A stretch of DNA of 64,000 nt from contig JAKSZT010053883.1 of NCBI GenBank assembly GCA_026826555.1, positions 25,073,234 through 25,137,233 of the forward strand, written 5' to 3'. The position numbers were made by a program, and so were the translations under genes. The notes below the pieces were generated by a model. It was not told the DNA's origin. It worked only from the letters and a program-made list of their open reading frames with translations, and did not search any database. Shown piece by piece: positions 1 to 11,479 of this stretch. This stretch comes from Tolypeutes matacus. Its lineage: Eukaryota > Chordata > Mammalia > Cingulata > Chlamyphoridae. Each line of letters opens with the position of its first letter. The first letter of the stretch is position 1.

Positions 1-351
1 CTTTTCAGTTTCTTGACAAACTCCTTTGAAGTGCAAAAGTTTTTAATTTTGAGGAGGTCCCATTTATCTATTTTTTCTTCTGTTGCTTGCACATAGGGTG
101 TAAAGTTTATGAAACCATTTCCTACTACAAGATCTCGCAGATACTTCTCTACATTATATTTTAAGATTTTTATGGTCTTGGCTCTTATACTTAAATCTTT
201 GATCCATCTTGAGTTAATTTTTGTATAGGGTGTGAGATGGTGATCCTCTCTCATTCTTTTGGGTATGGATATCCAGTTCTCATTGGAGGTCTTTAAGCAA
301 GGGCATGATGAGATCCAATTGATGTTTCTTAAAACTTTAAGATCTTATGGC

Positions 352-352
<1 letters not shown>
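1..352 (-). mobile_element. L1 ORF2 3' fragment
   Basis: Antisense L1 sequence from the C-terminal part of ORF2. It aligns by eye with 41865-42120 of this window (shared stretches such as 'ggtcccatttatctattttt' and 'ttaatttttgta'). No intact frame remains. It stops at the GA microsatellite that follows. Confidence 0.8.
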
Positions 353-398
<46 letters not shown>

Positions 399-400
399 TG
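353..400. repeat. (GA)n microsatellite
   Basis: About 45 bases of nearly pure GA dinucleotides with one A interruption, directly at the broken end of the L1 fragment. Confidence 0.95.
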
Positions 401-782
401 TGGGGTGGGGGGCAGGTCAGAGCAGGAACAGAATGATTACTTAGGAGGTGGCCATAGTAGTCCAGGAAGATGACTAACTAGTGTAAAAACAATGGGGATG
501 GTGCTGTGTGATCAGAGCTGGGAAATATTTTGCAGGTAAAACCAATAAGACTTACTAATGTTTTAGATGTGAAGATGCAAATAAAAGAGAAGAATCAAGG
601 ATGACTCCTGGCTTTTGGCCTGAACAACTGGGTAAAAGGTGATGTCATTTATCACAATGGGGAAGACTAGGGGAGAAGGCTTTAGAGAAAAGGGGTAATT
701 AATTTGTGCTTGCAATGCCTGTTGTAACGTGCAGGTGGTGCTATTGAGAGGTTTCCTAGCACAGGCATCAGGAGCAGGACTT
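401..782. other. intergenic, ancient repeat remnant
   Basis: No gene seen. Around 585-690 the text 'aaggatgactcctggctttt' followed by 'aatggggaagactaggggag' resembles an old mammalian interspersed repeat that recurs at 13790-13870 in this window. I cannot name its family with confidence. Confidence 0.5.
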
Positions 783-1000
783 GAGCCAGACCAGTAGGGT
801 TGAGTTTTGGCCATATGAAAACTGTGTGGGCAAGCTACCTAAATGGTCTATGCCTCAGTTTCATCATCTGTAAAATGGGCATGATGGCAGCTACTTGATA
901 GGATTAATCATGATTAAATGAGTTAACCTATGTGCAGTGCTTAGAACAGTGCCTGGTATAAGTGTGTATTAGATGAGTGTTATTATTATGATGAAGTCAA
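783..1000 (+). mobile_element. MIR SINE
   Basis: Contains the MIR core signature 'cctcagtttcatcatctgta' and 'aaaatgggcatgatggcagc', followed by the MIR tail 'cagtgcttagaacagtgcct'. Old and diverged. Confidence 0.85.
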
Positions 1001-1129
1001 GTAGGCAGTTGGATATATGAGTCTAGTGCTTAAGGGAAAGACCAGGACTGGTGCCATTGGCTTATAAAAGATATGTGTACAATAACCAGATTAGATGGGC
1101 TCTTTCTGAGAGAGATTGTAGAAAGATTG

Positions 1130-1410
1130 ACAAGGGCAAAGACCATGTTGTTGCACTCACCACTGAATCCCCAGTGCCTCACACAGAGCCTGGCACAGAA
1201 TAGGTGCTCAGAGAATGCATGCCAAGTGAATGAACTTCCCATAGCCGAGAATGCTCTCTACTGGCTAGACTAAAAATGTCTGTCTCTAAGATGGCACCTC
1301 TGTTTCCTTTGGACATGGTGCATAGACTGTGCAGGGGCTTTGGTTTATTCACTGCTGTATTCCCAAAGCTCAGTGAAGGGCCTTGCACATAGTAGGTGCT
1401 CAACAAATGG
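1130..1410 (+). mobile_element. L2 3' end fragments
   Basis: Two L2 3'-end motifs in succession: 'cagagcctggcacagaatag' near 1183-1202 and 'gccttgcacatagtaggtgc' near 1380-1399, each with the L2-type 'tgctca(a/g)' ending. Confidence 0.75.
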
Positions 1411-1439
1411 CAGACTTAGAAAGTAAAGGAATAGATTCC

Positions 1440-1930
1440 CGTGATGGTTAACTTTCTGTGTCAATTTATCTAGTTATGGTGTCCAGGTGTTTGGTCAAAC
1501 ACTGGCCTAGATGTCACTGTGGAGATATTTTGTAGATGATGGAATTAATATCTACAATCAGTTATCAAGGATATTACCCTTGATTATTTGGGTGGGCCTC
1601 TTCCAATCAGTTGGAGACATTGAATACAAAGAGCTGAGGATTCTTCGCGAATGAAAAGGAATGCTACCTCAAGACTACATCACTCCTCTCAGAGTTTCCA
1701 GTCTAAGGAATTCAGACTCAAGACTTCAACATCACTCTTATTGGAATTTCCAGTCTCGGGTCTGCCCGGTGGTATTTGAACTTACCAGCTCCAACAATCA
1801 TATTAGCATATGTATGTGTATATATGTATGCATATATATGTGTGTGTATGTATGCATATATATGTGTGTGTGTAACCTGTATGGATATATTCTGTTGGTT
1901 CCATTTCTCTGGAGAATACTGACTAATGCT
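1440..1930 (+). mobile_element. ERVL-type LTR (MLT2-like)
   Basis: Begins with 'tgatggttaactttctgtgt' and ends with 'ttctctggagaatactgact', the two termini typical of ERVL LTRs of the MLT2 group. An expanded TATG/TATA microsatellite (about 1801-1875) sits before the 3' end, where AT-rich repeats are common in this family. Solo LTR; no internal region alongside. Confidence 0.7.
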
Positions 1931-2515
1931 CTCCATATGTGCCTAACTCAGAACTGGCCTTGGAAGCTGTGCATGATTTTGACTGTTAGCATCTGACAGC
2001 CACTCTAGCCCCTCCTGTGTTTTCTGTGTCATAGGGGCTAGAAGTCTAGGAACTACATTTTCCAGACTCTTGCTAGCAAGGTCATGGATAAGGTTTAGAG
2101 TGTCCTGAAGAGATGTACTTATGTAATAATTAGAAGATAGAAAAGGGATAGAAGCCACTCTTTCTCCTCTGACAGCAATAGTGGCTGTGTGGGCTTCAGC
2201 AGATGTATGTGAGTCTTTCCAGTGGTGGGATGACTCCATTCCCCTGCCAGTCACCTGCCTTGGGACTGCAGAGCAGTGCTGACTGTGGCATGGGCCATGA
2301 TTTCCCAGTTTCTTGCCTCCAAGTGCTAGCAACAACATTTTGACTCTTCATATCTAGTTGCAGAGTGACCCTAAAAGCTGGTGTCAGCTCATGAATTTAC
2401 TCCTGATTCCCTCTTTGCAACTACCCATTTCCCTGTATTAAATTCCTTTTTCTTGAAATTCCTGTAGTGCCTTCTGTTTTCTTGACAGAACTCAGGTTAA
2501 TATTGCATCCTTCAG
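1931..2515 (+). mobile_element. probable ancient LTR remnant
   Basis: Contains 'ctacattttccagactcttg' and near its end 'tattaaattcctttttcttg' then 'gaactcaggttaatat', a pattern seen at the 3' ends of old ERVL-related LTRs. Family unassigned. No coding frame is supported. Confidence 0.4.
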
Positions 2516-2539
2516 CCAGTGACAGAAAGAACAGGGCTC

Positions 2540-2730
2540 TTGTGTTGCAGAAAGAACAGGGACTCTAGATCCATGCAAGCCTGATTTTCATCCAGGCTTG
2601 TCCACTTTTCAGATGTGTATGTTTGGGCAAGTCACCTCACCTTGAAAGAAACTTGACTCAGTTTCTTCACCTCTAAAATGGGTATATGATTAAGTACTGT
2701 TAGTTAATCATTGCAATTACAATGACCAAT
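2540..2730 (+). mobile_element. MIR SINE
   Basis: MIR core: 'gggcaagtcacctcaccttg' and 'cagtttcttcacctctaaaa' followed by 'tgggtatatgatt'. Confidence 0.8.
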
Positions 2731-3735
2731 TCAGTATAAACTATGAAATAAACACTTTCCTAAATGCTTTGAATGTATTCTCATTGAATCTTCACAACAA
2801 TCCCATGGTCAGATTTTGGATATATTTAGATGTAGAACTAAGAGGATTCCCTGATGGTCCCAGGGAGCACACAGTGAATAAATGGGTAATTATCTCCCTG
2901 TACAATGCTGGGAAGACATCCCATGCACATATTCTCTAATGTAAGTGTCAGTGATCACTTACATTAAAGCTGGGAAATTTAACATGTGGGAAGGGATAGG
3001 GGCTCATTCCCAAATAGATTTCTTCTTGTGAACTGTATAGACTTCTTTCTCCTTCATCTTTCTAAAAACATTTAATCCATGTGCCCTAAAAACTGGCATA
3101 TGTATGAAAAGCAAAGAGCTTAGGAATATCAGCAGTGGTCAGCCAATGTCCCCTACATCTCTCTAGTGACCAGAGTCCTGATCTTGTGGTTTTCTCTTCT
3201 TCTGGATTCCACAACTTCCTCTTGAGCAAATCTACCCAGAGGAATTCCCTATAAAGAATAGCTCCCCATCTGATGTGTTCCATTCCTTTTATAGTCACCC
3301 GGCAAAAAAGAATGAAGATAACTCCACCCACATCTAGAATTGTGTATTTATGAATGTGTGGATGTCCCCACACTGATATGAGACTTGACTGTGCCACTGG
3401 CTGCCCAGAGTGGGACAAGGCAGTACACTGCCATGATTATGCTCTGCCTGTCCTCTGGGCAGTAAACCAGGGTGTGTGCTGTGTAGATATCTTCTCTGAG
3501 TTGAATCACAACCACAAAATCTCAATGCAGCTTGTGCCTGGAGATTGAACCTACACTAGCCTGGGCCATAACCTCATCTTATTGTACTCTGCAGGCTTTT
3601 CTAGTCAAAGTACCCATCACAATCTTAGTAATATGCCTCCACCCAGCTGGCAGTCTTTACAACACTCCATAACCGAGACAGGACAGCTGATCCACTCCTT
3701 AGTAGGACATGAACTTTGAGGTGCATTAATGATTA
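2731..3735. other. intergenic, no gene seen
   Basis: The first 150 bases resemble a diverged MIR/MIR3 in the opposite direction ('cattgaatcttcacaacaat'). The rest (2930-3735) shows no recognisable repeat, splice-flanked coding frame or RNA. Short open frames here have no family resemblance. Confidence 0.5.
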
Positions 3736-3850
3736 CAGGTGAGTAATATGACTTTGGACAAATTTCTTGGACACTCAGAGACTCAGTTTCCTCACCTATA
3801 AAATGGCAATGATAATACCTTCCTCATTCATTCGTTCATTCACTCATTCA
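3736..3850 (+). mobile_element. MIR SINE fragment
   Basis: 'gagactcagtttcctcacct' followed by 'ataaaatggcaatgataata' is the MIR core. It runs into an ATTC-rich short repeat (3826-3850). Confidence 0.8.
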
Positions 3851-4147
3851 TAAACTATATATTGGGCATCCTATCCTTTGCCAAGCCTTGTTCTAGGCAT
3901 TGGGGACACACTACTCAGCAGCAGAAATCGTGCCTGCCATCAGGGGGCTGATAGGCCAATGGAGGAAATGGATATGAACCCAATGTACAAACACAAGTGC
4001 AGTCATAAGTTGGTCAAGGGCTAGGATGAAAAGGTACCCAGTGCTGTGAGCTTCTATAACAAGGAGGTCCAATCTCTCTGGAAGGGAATGGAAGGTTTCT
4101 TTGAAGATGTGATCCTTGAGCTGAGGTCTGAAGCAGGAGTAGAGTGG
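3851..4147 (+). mobile_element. ancient mammalian repeat (unassigned)
   Basis: Text of the type 'ccttgttctaggcattgggg' followed by a run about 'cctgccatca' and later 'gatccttgagctgaggtctg' matches the order of a widespread old mammalian repeat that occurs again at 26020-26400. No gene. Confidence 0.5.
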
Positions 4148-4590
4148 CATCTTGTGAACTTAATTTGCATTTCCCTGATGATGATGTTGGGTCATGTTTC
4201 ATATACTTATTGGACACTTGAATATCCTTTTTTGGTGCTGTGCCTGTTTAACTCTGTTGCCCATTTTTAAATAGTGTGTTCTATCTTTTTCTTATTGATT
4301 TGTAGGGACTACTCAGGAAACGAGTCCTTTGTTGGGTAGATTTTTTGCAAAATATTTTCTCCTAGTCTCTTTCTTATCTTTTTACCTTCTTAATGCTGTT
4401 TTCTGATGAGCAGCAGTTCTTCATTTTAATGAAGTCCAATTTATTAATCTTTTCTTTCATGGTGCTTATTTGGTCCTGCTTAAGGAATTTTTCCTTCCCC
4501 CCAAATCATAAATATATTCTTTTTTTTTTTTCTTCTGGGAGGTTTATTGTTTTACTTTTCACATTTAGGTCTATGTTCCATCTCTGAAAT
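4148..4590 (-). mobile_element. L1 ORF2 3' fragment
   Basis: Antisense L1 text: 'taatttgcatttccctgatg', then 'tttgcaaaatattttctcct', then 'aatgaagtccaatttattaa'. Old and diverged; no frame survives. Confidence 0.75.
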
Positions 4591-5084
4591 GCTCACTCTG
4601 GCTCCATTGTGGAAAATAGATTGATGGCAGAGTGGATTCCGAGAGACATGTAGGAGATTATGTGGCAGTCCCAGAAGAGACAGTAGTGACCTGGACAAGA
4701 GTGGTGGTTGTAGAAGTGAAGAGAAGAGGACAGATGGAGACACATAGGAGGTGACATCAGCAGGTCTTGGTGATGGATGGCCAAGAATTTCTTCAAGGCT
4801 TATGGCTATGGAAGGCTTAAATAGTGGTGTTATTCATCAAGATAAGTGATAGTGGAGGAGGCCCAGGTTTGTAGGGAATGATCGTGGGTTTGGTTTTAGA
4901 CATATTAATATAATGTGTGGAAAGGCCTAAAACACTGAGTTTGTCACACCTTAGGTACACAATAAATGATATTGCTGCTATTATTTGTCTTATCAACCTC
5001 TACTCTTTCTTCAAAACCCAGCTCCATCATTGACTCATCTTTGGAATGCTATGCAACCTCCCTAGGCTTATTAAAAATATTGGA
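4591..5084. other. intergenic, degraded repeat
   Basis: No gene. The purine-rich part 4620-4870 ('gatgacatcagcaggtctt'-like text) looks like the same old repeat family as 13370-13880. An AATAAATGAT stretch at 4961-4970 belongs to an L2/MIR-like tail. Confidence 0.4.
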
Positions 5085-5275
5085 CCTGCACCAGGCAGGT
5101 GAAAACCACGGACCCCTTACTAAGTCCACACTATACTGTGTATTATTTAATAAATATATCACACCCACACCAACACATACCCACAAGAATATGTTTTTTT
5201 TTTATTTCAATTCAAGCTCACGGGCCCCCTGAAATCTTTCCCAGGGTCCCATGGACCCCTGGTTAAGAACCCCTG
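5085..5275 (+). mobile_element. hAT-Charlie non-autonomous element
   Basis: Ends with the terminal inverted repeat 'ggttaagaacccctg' (5261-5275). Internal text ('tgaaaaccacggacccctta', 'ggtcccatggacccctggtt') is the same element as the complete copy at 48589-48791. The left terminus is eroded. Confidence 0.7.
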
Positions 5276-5339
5276 CTCTAATCCGTTGATCATGCTTATT
5301 TTATTTTGAGTTGGTTTGGGCCAGTTTGAGCTAGTTTAA

Positions 5340-5705
5340 CCTAGTTTCTCCCAATGTACAACAAACTCAGCATGCTGAGGCTGCTCCACCTTCTTCCCGA
5401 GTTCAGCTGTGGGCTATCAAGCATATAGCTCGTCGCTTTAGGCTTGGGCTGTTCCGTGGGCCCAGGCTTTTGGGGACTTGGCGCTTCAGCTTTGGCTGCT
5501 AGCACTCCTTGAGTCCTCTCTCATGACTGTGTGTCTCTCTCTATGTCTCCGTTCATATAAAGCTCCAGTAAGAAGGCAGAGACCCAACCCGAGTCTGCCT
5601 CACTGACGTAGTCTATCCAAAGGGCCCCACACTCACGGGAATGGATTAGTTCACGACCACAACCTTTTTCTTTTTGGTATTCATAAAGGAACTTCAAACT
5701 TCACA
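5340..5705 (-). mobile_element. MaLR-like LTR, partial
   Basis: Antisense to the LTR family seen complete at 31556-32232. It shares 'tatcaagcatatag', 'agtcctctctcatg', 'agggcccca' and the final block with 'gggaatggattagtt' and 'tcaaacttcaca'. The polyadenylation end (left) is missing. Confidence 0.75.
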
Positions 5706-5710
5706 CCATC

Positions 5711-6217
5711 TGTAACCGTTGGGGAATTTGATGTAATTATGAATTCCAAAAATATAATTGAATCATGCTTGTAAACTGATCTGTTAATCTGGGCATGATT
5801 AGGTTAGGATTAGGGCGTTGAGCCCCACCCCTTGGTGGGTGGGGAATCAAATATAAAAGGCAAGGCAAAGGACAGTTGAAGCAGTCTTCTGAGAAACAGT
5901 TTTGATGTTGGAAAGAAGGCCCCAGGAGAAGAGAAGCAAGCCATTTGCCTGATCGTCTACAGCTGACCATGTGGAGGAAACAGGAGCTAAGCCCGGAGAG
6001 AAACGCAGCCCCGGGAAGAGAGGAACCCAGAAGCCTGAACCCTGGCAAATGCTGGCAGCTGTCTTGCTCCAACAAGTGGCAAGGAACATTGGTGAGACAA
6101 GAAACTTAATGCTTTATCGCCTGGTATCTGTGGACTTCTACCTCAAATAAACACCTTTTATAAAGACCAACCCAGTTTTGGTATTTCACATTAGCACCTC
6201 TTTGGCTGACTAAGACA
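5711..6217 (+). mobile_element. solo LTR with perfect 5-bp TSD
   Basis: Starts TGTAACCGTTGGGG and ends GGCTGACTAAGACA, the TG...CA form of an LTR. It is flanked by CCATC on both sides (5706-5710 and 6218-6222), an exact 5-bp target duplication. An AATAAA lies near the 3' end (6145-6155 region, 'caaataaacacc') and 'atataaaagg' near 5850 is a plausible TATA box. The final text 'gtatttcacattagcacctc' fits ERVL/MaLR LTRs. No internal region, so it is a solo LTR made by recombination. Confidence 0.85.
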
Positions 6218-6304
6218 CCATCTATACAGGAATTGTTCATAGTTAAATGCATTGTAGTACCTCCTTACCGTAGAATATTATGCAGCCATTTATAATGAGA
6301 GTCA

Positions 6305-6545
6305 GGGAGCGGATGTGCCTCAAGTGGTTGAGCACCTGCATCCCATATGGGAGGTCCTGGGTTCCATCCTCATTGCCTCCTAAAAACAAAGACAAACAGC
6401 AAGCAAATAAATGAAATAAAACAACTCAGGGGAGCCGATGTGGCTCAGTGGTTGAGCACCGGCTTTCCACATTCAAGGTCTCAGGTTTAATTCCTGGCCC
6501 TGGTACTTCAAACACAAAATAAAACAAAACAAAACAAAAAAAGAG
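6305..6545 (+). mobile_element. armadillo tRNA-SINE, head dimer
   Basis: Two tRNA-like heads in tandem: 'gagcggatgtgcctcaagtg' (first) and 'ggagccgatgtggctcagtg' (second), each followed by a B-box-like segment and an A-rich (AAAC)n linker or tail. Pol III type SINE, not a tRNA gene. Confidence 0.9.
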
Positions 6546-6678
6546 GCAGAGCTAGATCTGTTGACTTAGAGGAATCTTCTATAAAATTGAAAGTGAGCCT
6601 AGCAAAACAGAGAAATGTCTAGTTTTAGTATGGTCCTATTTTCATTAAATAAACAATGACAAAAAAATCTCCGTTTTT

Positions 6679-6702
6679 ATATATATATATATATATATAT
6701 AT
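6679..6702. repeat. (TA)n microsatellite
   Basis: About 24 bases of alternating TA. Confidence 0.95.
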
Positions 6703-6819
6703 GTACATGGTTATGTGAGCCTGGTGTTACCTCTGAAAAGATACACAACAGCTGGTTAAATTAACTACTCGGGATAGAGGGCAGGTGAAGAGAAGTATGG
6801 GAAGAGGAGAGTTGATTTA

Positions 6820-7364
6820 TGTGGTCATTTGAGTCTTTTGTGTGCCCCAGAAAATTTTGTTCTTAAATTAACCCATTCCTGTGGGTGTGAATGTATTGTA
6901 GATGATACCCTCTGTTTAGATTACTTTAGTAAGACGTAGCCCACGGTGGGTCTTCATCCTCCTGGAGCCCTTTATAAACAGGAAGGATATACAGAGGAAA
7001 AGGCCGCAGACACAGAGAGAAACCCTCAGAGCCTGCGAGAGGGTCCCAAACACCAGAGGCTGGAATCGGCAGCAGGCAGAGGCATGAAGACAGAAACCCA
7101 TAGAGGTTGAGAGAGAGGGCCCCAGAGGGAGCAGCCGGAAGCTGAAGGCAGTGGAGGAGAGGGCAGGGACTGGCAGGTGCCGCCATGGTGCCCAGTACGT
7201 GACGGGAGCCCAGGGTCGCCAGCTTCGCCTGAGGCTGTGATTGGGACATGTTTCCCAGCCTCGGAACTGTACGCTTGTAAATTAATAAGTCCCCATTGTA
7301 AACGTCAATTTCTGTAAACTCATTTCTGGTATATTGCCTTGGCAGCCTTTAGCAAACAAAAACA
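6820..7364 (+). mobile_element. MaLR-like solo LTR
   Basis: Same family as 31556-32232 but in sense orientation: starts TGTGGTCATTTGAG, contains 'ttaacccattcctgtgggtg', 'ccctttataaacagg' (TATA region), 'ttaataagtccccattgtaa' (poly(A) signal region) and ends 'ttagcaaacaaaaaca'. Flanks ATTTA / ATTTT match at 4 of 5 positions as a degraded target duplication. The open frames in it are not genes. Confidence 0.85.
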
Positions 7365-7604
7365 ATTTTAAAAGGTGTCGGTGATAAGACAGTGTATAGG
7401 TTATGTTCCCAGGGATGGGATATTAAGTATCCATGCGTGGTAGACATGTGTAAGCCTGGAAGCCTGTTTTCCACTGTTTCAGGAGCTGCTTTCAGGTGGA
7501 TTTTACTCACTTTTTAAAAAGTTTCTGTCTTAGCTGAATTTATCAAATGAGCATGTACTATATAGATGTGCACAAAGAAGCTATTTTTATTATGGAATAG
7601 AAAA

Positions 7605-8155
7605 ATATTTGACCCTTGTGCATTGTTGGTGGGAATGTAAAATGGTGCAGCTACTTTGGAAAGCAGCATGGCAGTTCCTCAAAAAGTTAAACACAGAATT
7701 ACCGTACGACCTGGCAATTTAACGCCTAGGTATATACACCGAGCAGTAAAAAAACAAGAACTCAAAGAGAGACTTGTACAGCAATGTTCCCACAGCATTA
7801 GTCACAGTAGCCAACAGGTGGAAACACACGAGTGTCCCTCAGCAGATGAGAGGATAAACTGACTGTGGCACACACATGCACTGGAATGTTATCCGGCCGT
7901 AAGAAGGAATGAAGGTCTGAGACATGCTGCAACACGGATGAACCTTGAAAACATGATGCTGAGTGAAACAAGCAAGGCACAAAAGGACAAACACCGTGTG
8001 ATTTCACGTACGTGTGATATGTAGAAACAGCAAATCTGTAGAGACAGAAAGTAGATTTGAGGTTACCAAGGGATGGGAGGAGGGGGAGTTGTTGCTTTGT
8101 GGGTTTACAGTGTTTGAAAATTTGGGGAATTTTTAAATAAAAAATTTTAAAAAGA
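7605..8155 (+). mobile_element. L1 3' end (ORF2 end and 3' UTR)
   Basis: Sense L1: 'gcattgttggtgggaatgta' and 'ttaaacacagaattaccgta' come from the end of ORF2. The 3' UTR follows with 'ggatgaaccttgaaaacatg' and ends in an AT/A-rich tail at about 8130-8155. Frame broken throughout. Confidence 0.85.
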
Positions 8156-9091
8156 AAGACATTTTATAGTTTGAAATGTAAAGACTCTGTCTGCAAGCAG
8201 GAGTTCAGAGGTCTGAGGCCGCACAACTGATGAGGGGAAGCGGGTGGGGTCCAAGCCCCAAGGTCCAACACCAAGAAGCTGCTCTTCTGTCTCCTGCACG
8301 CCAGCAGGATAAGTTCCGGAGTCGGACAAGCCTGGGTTTCCATCCGGCTCTGCCTCTCACGGCGGTGTCCCCGCAGGCTGGTCGCTGCTGCCTCTGAGAA
8401 GGGGCCTGGCTTGCACGACTTAGCCCAGAGAATTCACAGATGGATCTTGTCTGCCCCTCGCCCTGACCTGTGGCTCAGTGGTAAAAGCCTGGCTGGCAGC
8501 CAGGCCTCCTCCTTCCTGACTCCGGACCTGCACCTGTCCGTGACCTGCACCTTGTCCAGCGAGCAGCCCTTGCCGAGCACGGCCTGCCTCAGCGTCTGCT
8601 TGGGGGGTAGAGGGCCGGAGTCTTCCACAAACTGTTTCATCATCAAATATAGAGTCCTGGGGTTCTTTCTGCTTCCACTTGCAGAGGCGATTTTATCTTG
8701 CTGGGGACAGGCAGGTCATGTGGGCCCAGGCATCTTTCCTGTTTTTTTTCCAGTTTCTGGAAAAACCCCTCTGCTTTCCAGTTTCTGGGGCAGCTCATGG
8801 CTGTGAACACCCATTTCAGAGGCATCGGCTGACCTTCCTAAGCTAGGCGTGAGTTAGAGCGAGACAGCAGTGAAGCCAGGCTCTGTCCTCAGCCCTTTAC
8901 ATGCATTAGTTTATTCAGTCTTCACAACCACCCTAAGTAATACCTATTAGGACCCCTGTTTGGTAGAGGAGGGACAGAAGTACAGCAGTGTCAAGCCCCG
9001 GTCCTGATCAGCTCAGAGCCGGCTTGAATCTTGGCAGTCTGACCTCGGAGCCAAAGACCTTCACCCCCACACTCCACAACAGCAGCGGGAC
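8156..9091. other. intergenic with MIR fragment
   Basis: 8156-8860 shows no repeat or gene I recognise. It is moderately GC-rich but the open frames lack splice context or homology. At about 8885-9050 a diverged MIR-family element is visible ('catgcattagtttattcagt', 'acagaagtacagcagtg'). Confidence 0.5.
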
Positions 9092-9200
9092 CAAAAAAAA
9101 AAAAAAAAAAAAACCCTAAAAAAGTTTAGCAAGCCTAAACTTTTAAACTCATCTAAACCTTTGAACTTTGAGGTTTTAAACTCATCTAAACTTCTGAATT
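9092..9200. repeat. poly(A) followed by short direct repeat
   Basis: An A-run at about 9093-9113 is followed by two copies of AAACTCATCTAAAC (about 9146-9159 and 9178-9191). Possibly the tail of a lost retroposed element. Confidence 0.6.
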
Positions 9201-9384
9201 TCAACTTCCTCATTCATTAAATAGGACCAGTGCTAGGCTGACCCCCCTGCCCAGTGAGTGTGGACATCCTCGCCTCAGTGTGTAGACTGGGTCTCCTCAA
9301 CCCAGCCTCATGCATCTCACTACACCTGAGCCTGCGCCCGAGGGCCTGGCTTCACATCGAATATTTCTGTTATGCAGGAACATG

Positions 9385-9571
9385 CCTCACAAAGGCCAGG
9401 GCACGTGTCCTGCTATGGGTGGGGCTGGAAGGGCAGGCTCTGCTCTGATGGGGCGTCCTCTGGAGGGAGGGAGCATGGGATGACCCCTCTGGGATGACTC
9501 TCTCTCTAGCCTCCCTGCAGAGTCACCCTGGGGAACTGAATCACAGCGCAAGGGAACTCACAGTCTACTGC
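9385..9571. repeat. local duplication, copy A left part
   Basis: Matches 15095-15245: shared text includes 'aggccagggcac', 'gggcaggctctgctctgatg', 'gatgactctctctc' and 'gggaactcaca'. Interrupted on its right by the LTR at 9572-10077, after which the match resumes. Confidence 0.8.
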
Positions 9572-10077
9572 TGTGACTGTTTGAAGCTGGGTGAGCCATG
9601 TCATGTCCTTAGAGCTAATCCAACCCTGTGCGTGTAAACCTATTGTAGGGGAACTTTTGATTAAATTATTTCAGTCAAGGGCCTTTGATTAGATTGTGTG
9701 ACCCAGGGTGGGTTTTAATCCTCTTATTGGAGTCCTTTATAAATGGGAGAACCATGCAGAGACACGGAGAGAAACCTGAAGAAGCTGAAATCAATGGAAT
9801 CTGGGAGAGATAAAGACAGAAGAGCAGAGAGCAGAGAGAAAGCTGAAGGAAGCGAGACACTGAAAGCAACAAGGCCCAGAGGAGAGGGGGAAGGACGAGC
9901 AGATGCTGCCATGTGCCTGATGGCCCACAGCTGCAGCTCAGGGAAAAAGCATCTCCTGATGATGCCTTTATTTGGATACGTTTACAGCCCCAGAACTGGA
10001 AACTTAGAAGTTAATAAAACCCCATTGTAAAAGCCAATATTGGAATATTGCCTTGGCAGTCTTGTCTAACTAAATCA
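9572..10077 (+). mobile_element. MaLR-like solo LTR in duplication copy A
   Basis: Sense copy of the local MaLR-like family: 'ctattgtaggggaacttttg', 'ggagtcctttataaatggga' (TATA region), 'gttaataaaaccccattgta' (poly(A) signal) and 'atattgccttggcagtcttg' near the end. The other duplication copy at 15.1-15.5 kb lacks it, which defines the insertion. Confidence 0.85.
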
Positions 10078-10310
10078 CCTTCCCTAAAGGGTTCCTGGTT
10101 CTGGTCTCTGTCAAAATAACCCTGGGTGTGACTCTGGTTGGTGACATCTACCCCCTTTGTGACCTTGAACATATTACACAACCTTCCACATGAGAAAGAG
10201 GACGAGCCAGTAGGAACTAGGGATGTTTGACCTAGAGGAGAGCTAACTCACATGGCATGAGCACTATTGTTTGTAGTTTGTTGAAAAGCTGCCATGGGGA
10301 AGGGAACTGT
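10078..10310. repeat. local duplication, copy A right part
   Basis: Matches 15246-15475: 'ctctgtcaaaa', 'gaggacgagccag' against 'gaggacgggctag', 'gacctagaggagagctaact' against 'ggcctagaggaacgctaact', and 'atggggaaggg'. Unlike any repeat family I know. Confidence 0.8.
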
Positions 10311-10464
10311 TGTTTTTTTCTTCTGCAGTGCATTCCTTTTTAATTTTGATTTTTTTGCCTTTTCAAAATTTTCAATCAAAATAAAGCAGATATACAGTTT
10401 AAAAAATACTAGTGTAAGATTTATAATAAAATCTGCAGACATCTGCCCCTGCACCTCACACTTT

Positions 10465-10625
10465 GGACTAATGGGTCTCAAACACGGCTGCACACTTTGG
10501 GGAGCTTTTCCAAAAGATCAGTCCCACAGGTGCTGATATAATTAGGTTGGAGTGGAGCCTGGGCATTAGGTTTTTTAATAATGACCCAGGTGATTCTAAA
10601 GTGTAGCCAGGGTTGAGAACCACTG
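10465..10625 (+). mobile_element. hAT MER5A-like element
   Basis: 'gggtctcaaacacggctgca' at the left, 'ccaggtgattctaaagtgta' inside and 'ggttgagaaccactg' as right terminal repeat are typical of MER5A. Confidence 0.75.
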
Positions 10626-11479
10626 CCCAGTCTTCTCCCAGAGGCATGTTATTTCTTTATTTTGTTCCATGTTTATGATTTATACTTTTGTGCTACTCTT
10701 TCTTGATTTAGATATTATTACGTGACTTCTGGTTATGCTAGTTGAATGTATTAGTTATGACGATTTCAGCTGCAGGTTACAAAACTCCCACCAACAGTTA
10801 CTTAAATAATAGATATTTAATTATTGCACACCCAGGCAGGCTGGTTGAAGGATGTCAGTGAAGATTCAGGGTCTTCCCATTCTGCCACTGTCTATCTCAG
10901 AATGCGGACTTGTCCCCTAATGTCTTCTCTCCTAGTTTCAGTGAATCATGGCTGCTCATATCTGAACAACCATGAGGACCTGCCATCAAGGGATGGTTTA
11001 AATAACCCCTCTTCTCCAAGCCTTCTCCACTGCCTCCAGAAGAACCTGCCCCTTTCTTCTGCAGCACCTAACTGAAAGTCTAAGTGCTTTACTTACCCCT
11101 GCATGTGCCAAATCGGTTTGCTCTCCTGCTGGCTCTTCTAGCAGCTATAGGCTCCTAGAAGATGGGAAGGAGCTGTTGACTCTTCTACATCCTGTGCATG
11201 GAAGATGGTAGGTGCCTCCCTAATGTCTGATGAGTAAGTTAGCCAAATGACAGCTTTTCTCTTTAGCATTTTGTCTACATTTCATTCAAATTTCATTGAT
11301 AAATTTGGAGAAGCTGGATGTGTTGAGTGGTTCTGAACCTGTGAATTATTATTTATATGTGCATTCTTCTCGAGTAAGGATCCATACATTTTATTAGATT
11401 ATCAAAGGGACTCTGACCTCAAAAAAGTTTTAAGGACTCCCTCATTTATTTCAGCTCAAAGGACTCCATTTAGAATTTT
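10626..11479. other. intergenic, unassigned
   Basis: No gene. 10750-11070 resembles an old LTR or MER element ('ttacaaaactcccaccaaca', 'ccatgaggacctgccatcaa') that I cannot name. The 83-codon open frame at 10824-11075 has no recognisable domain. Confidence 0.4.
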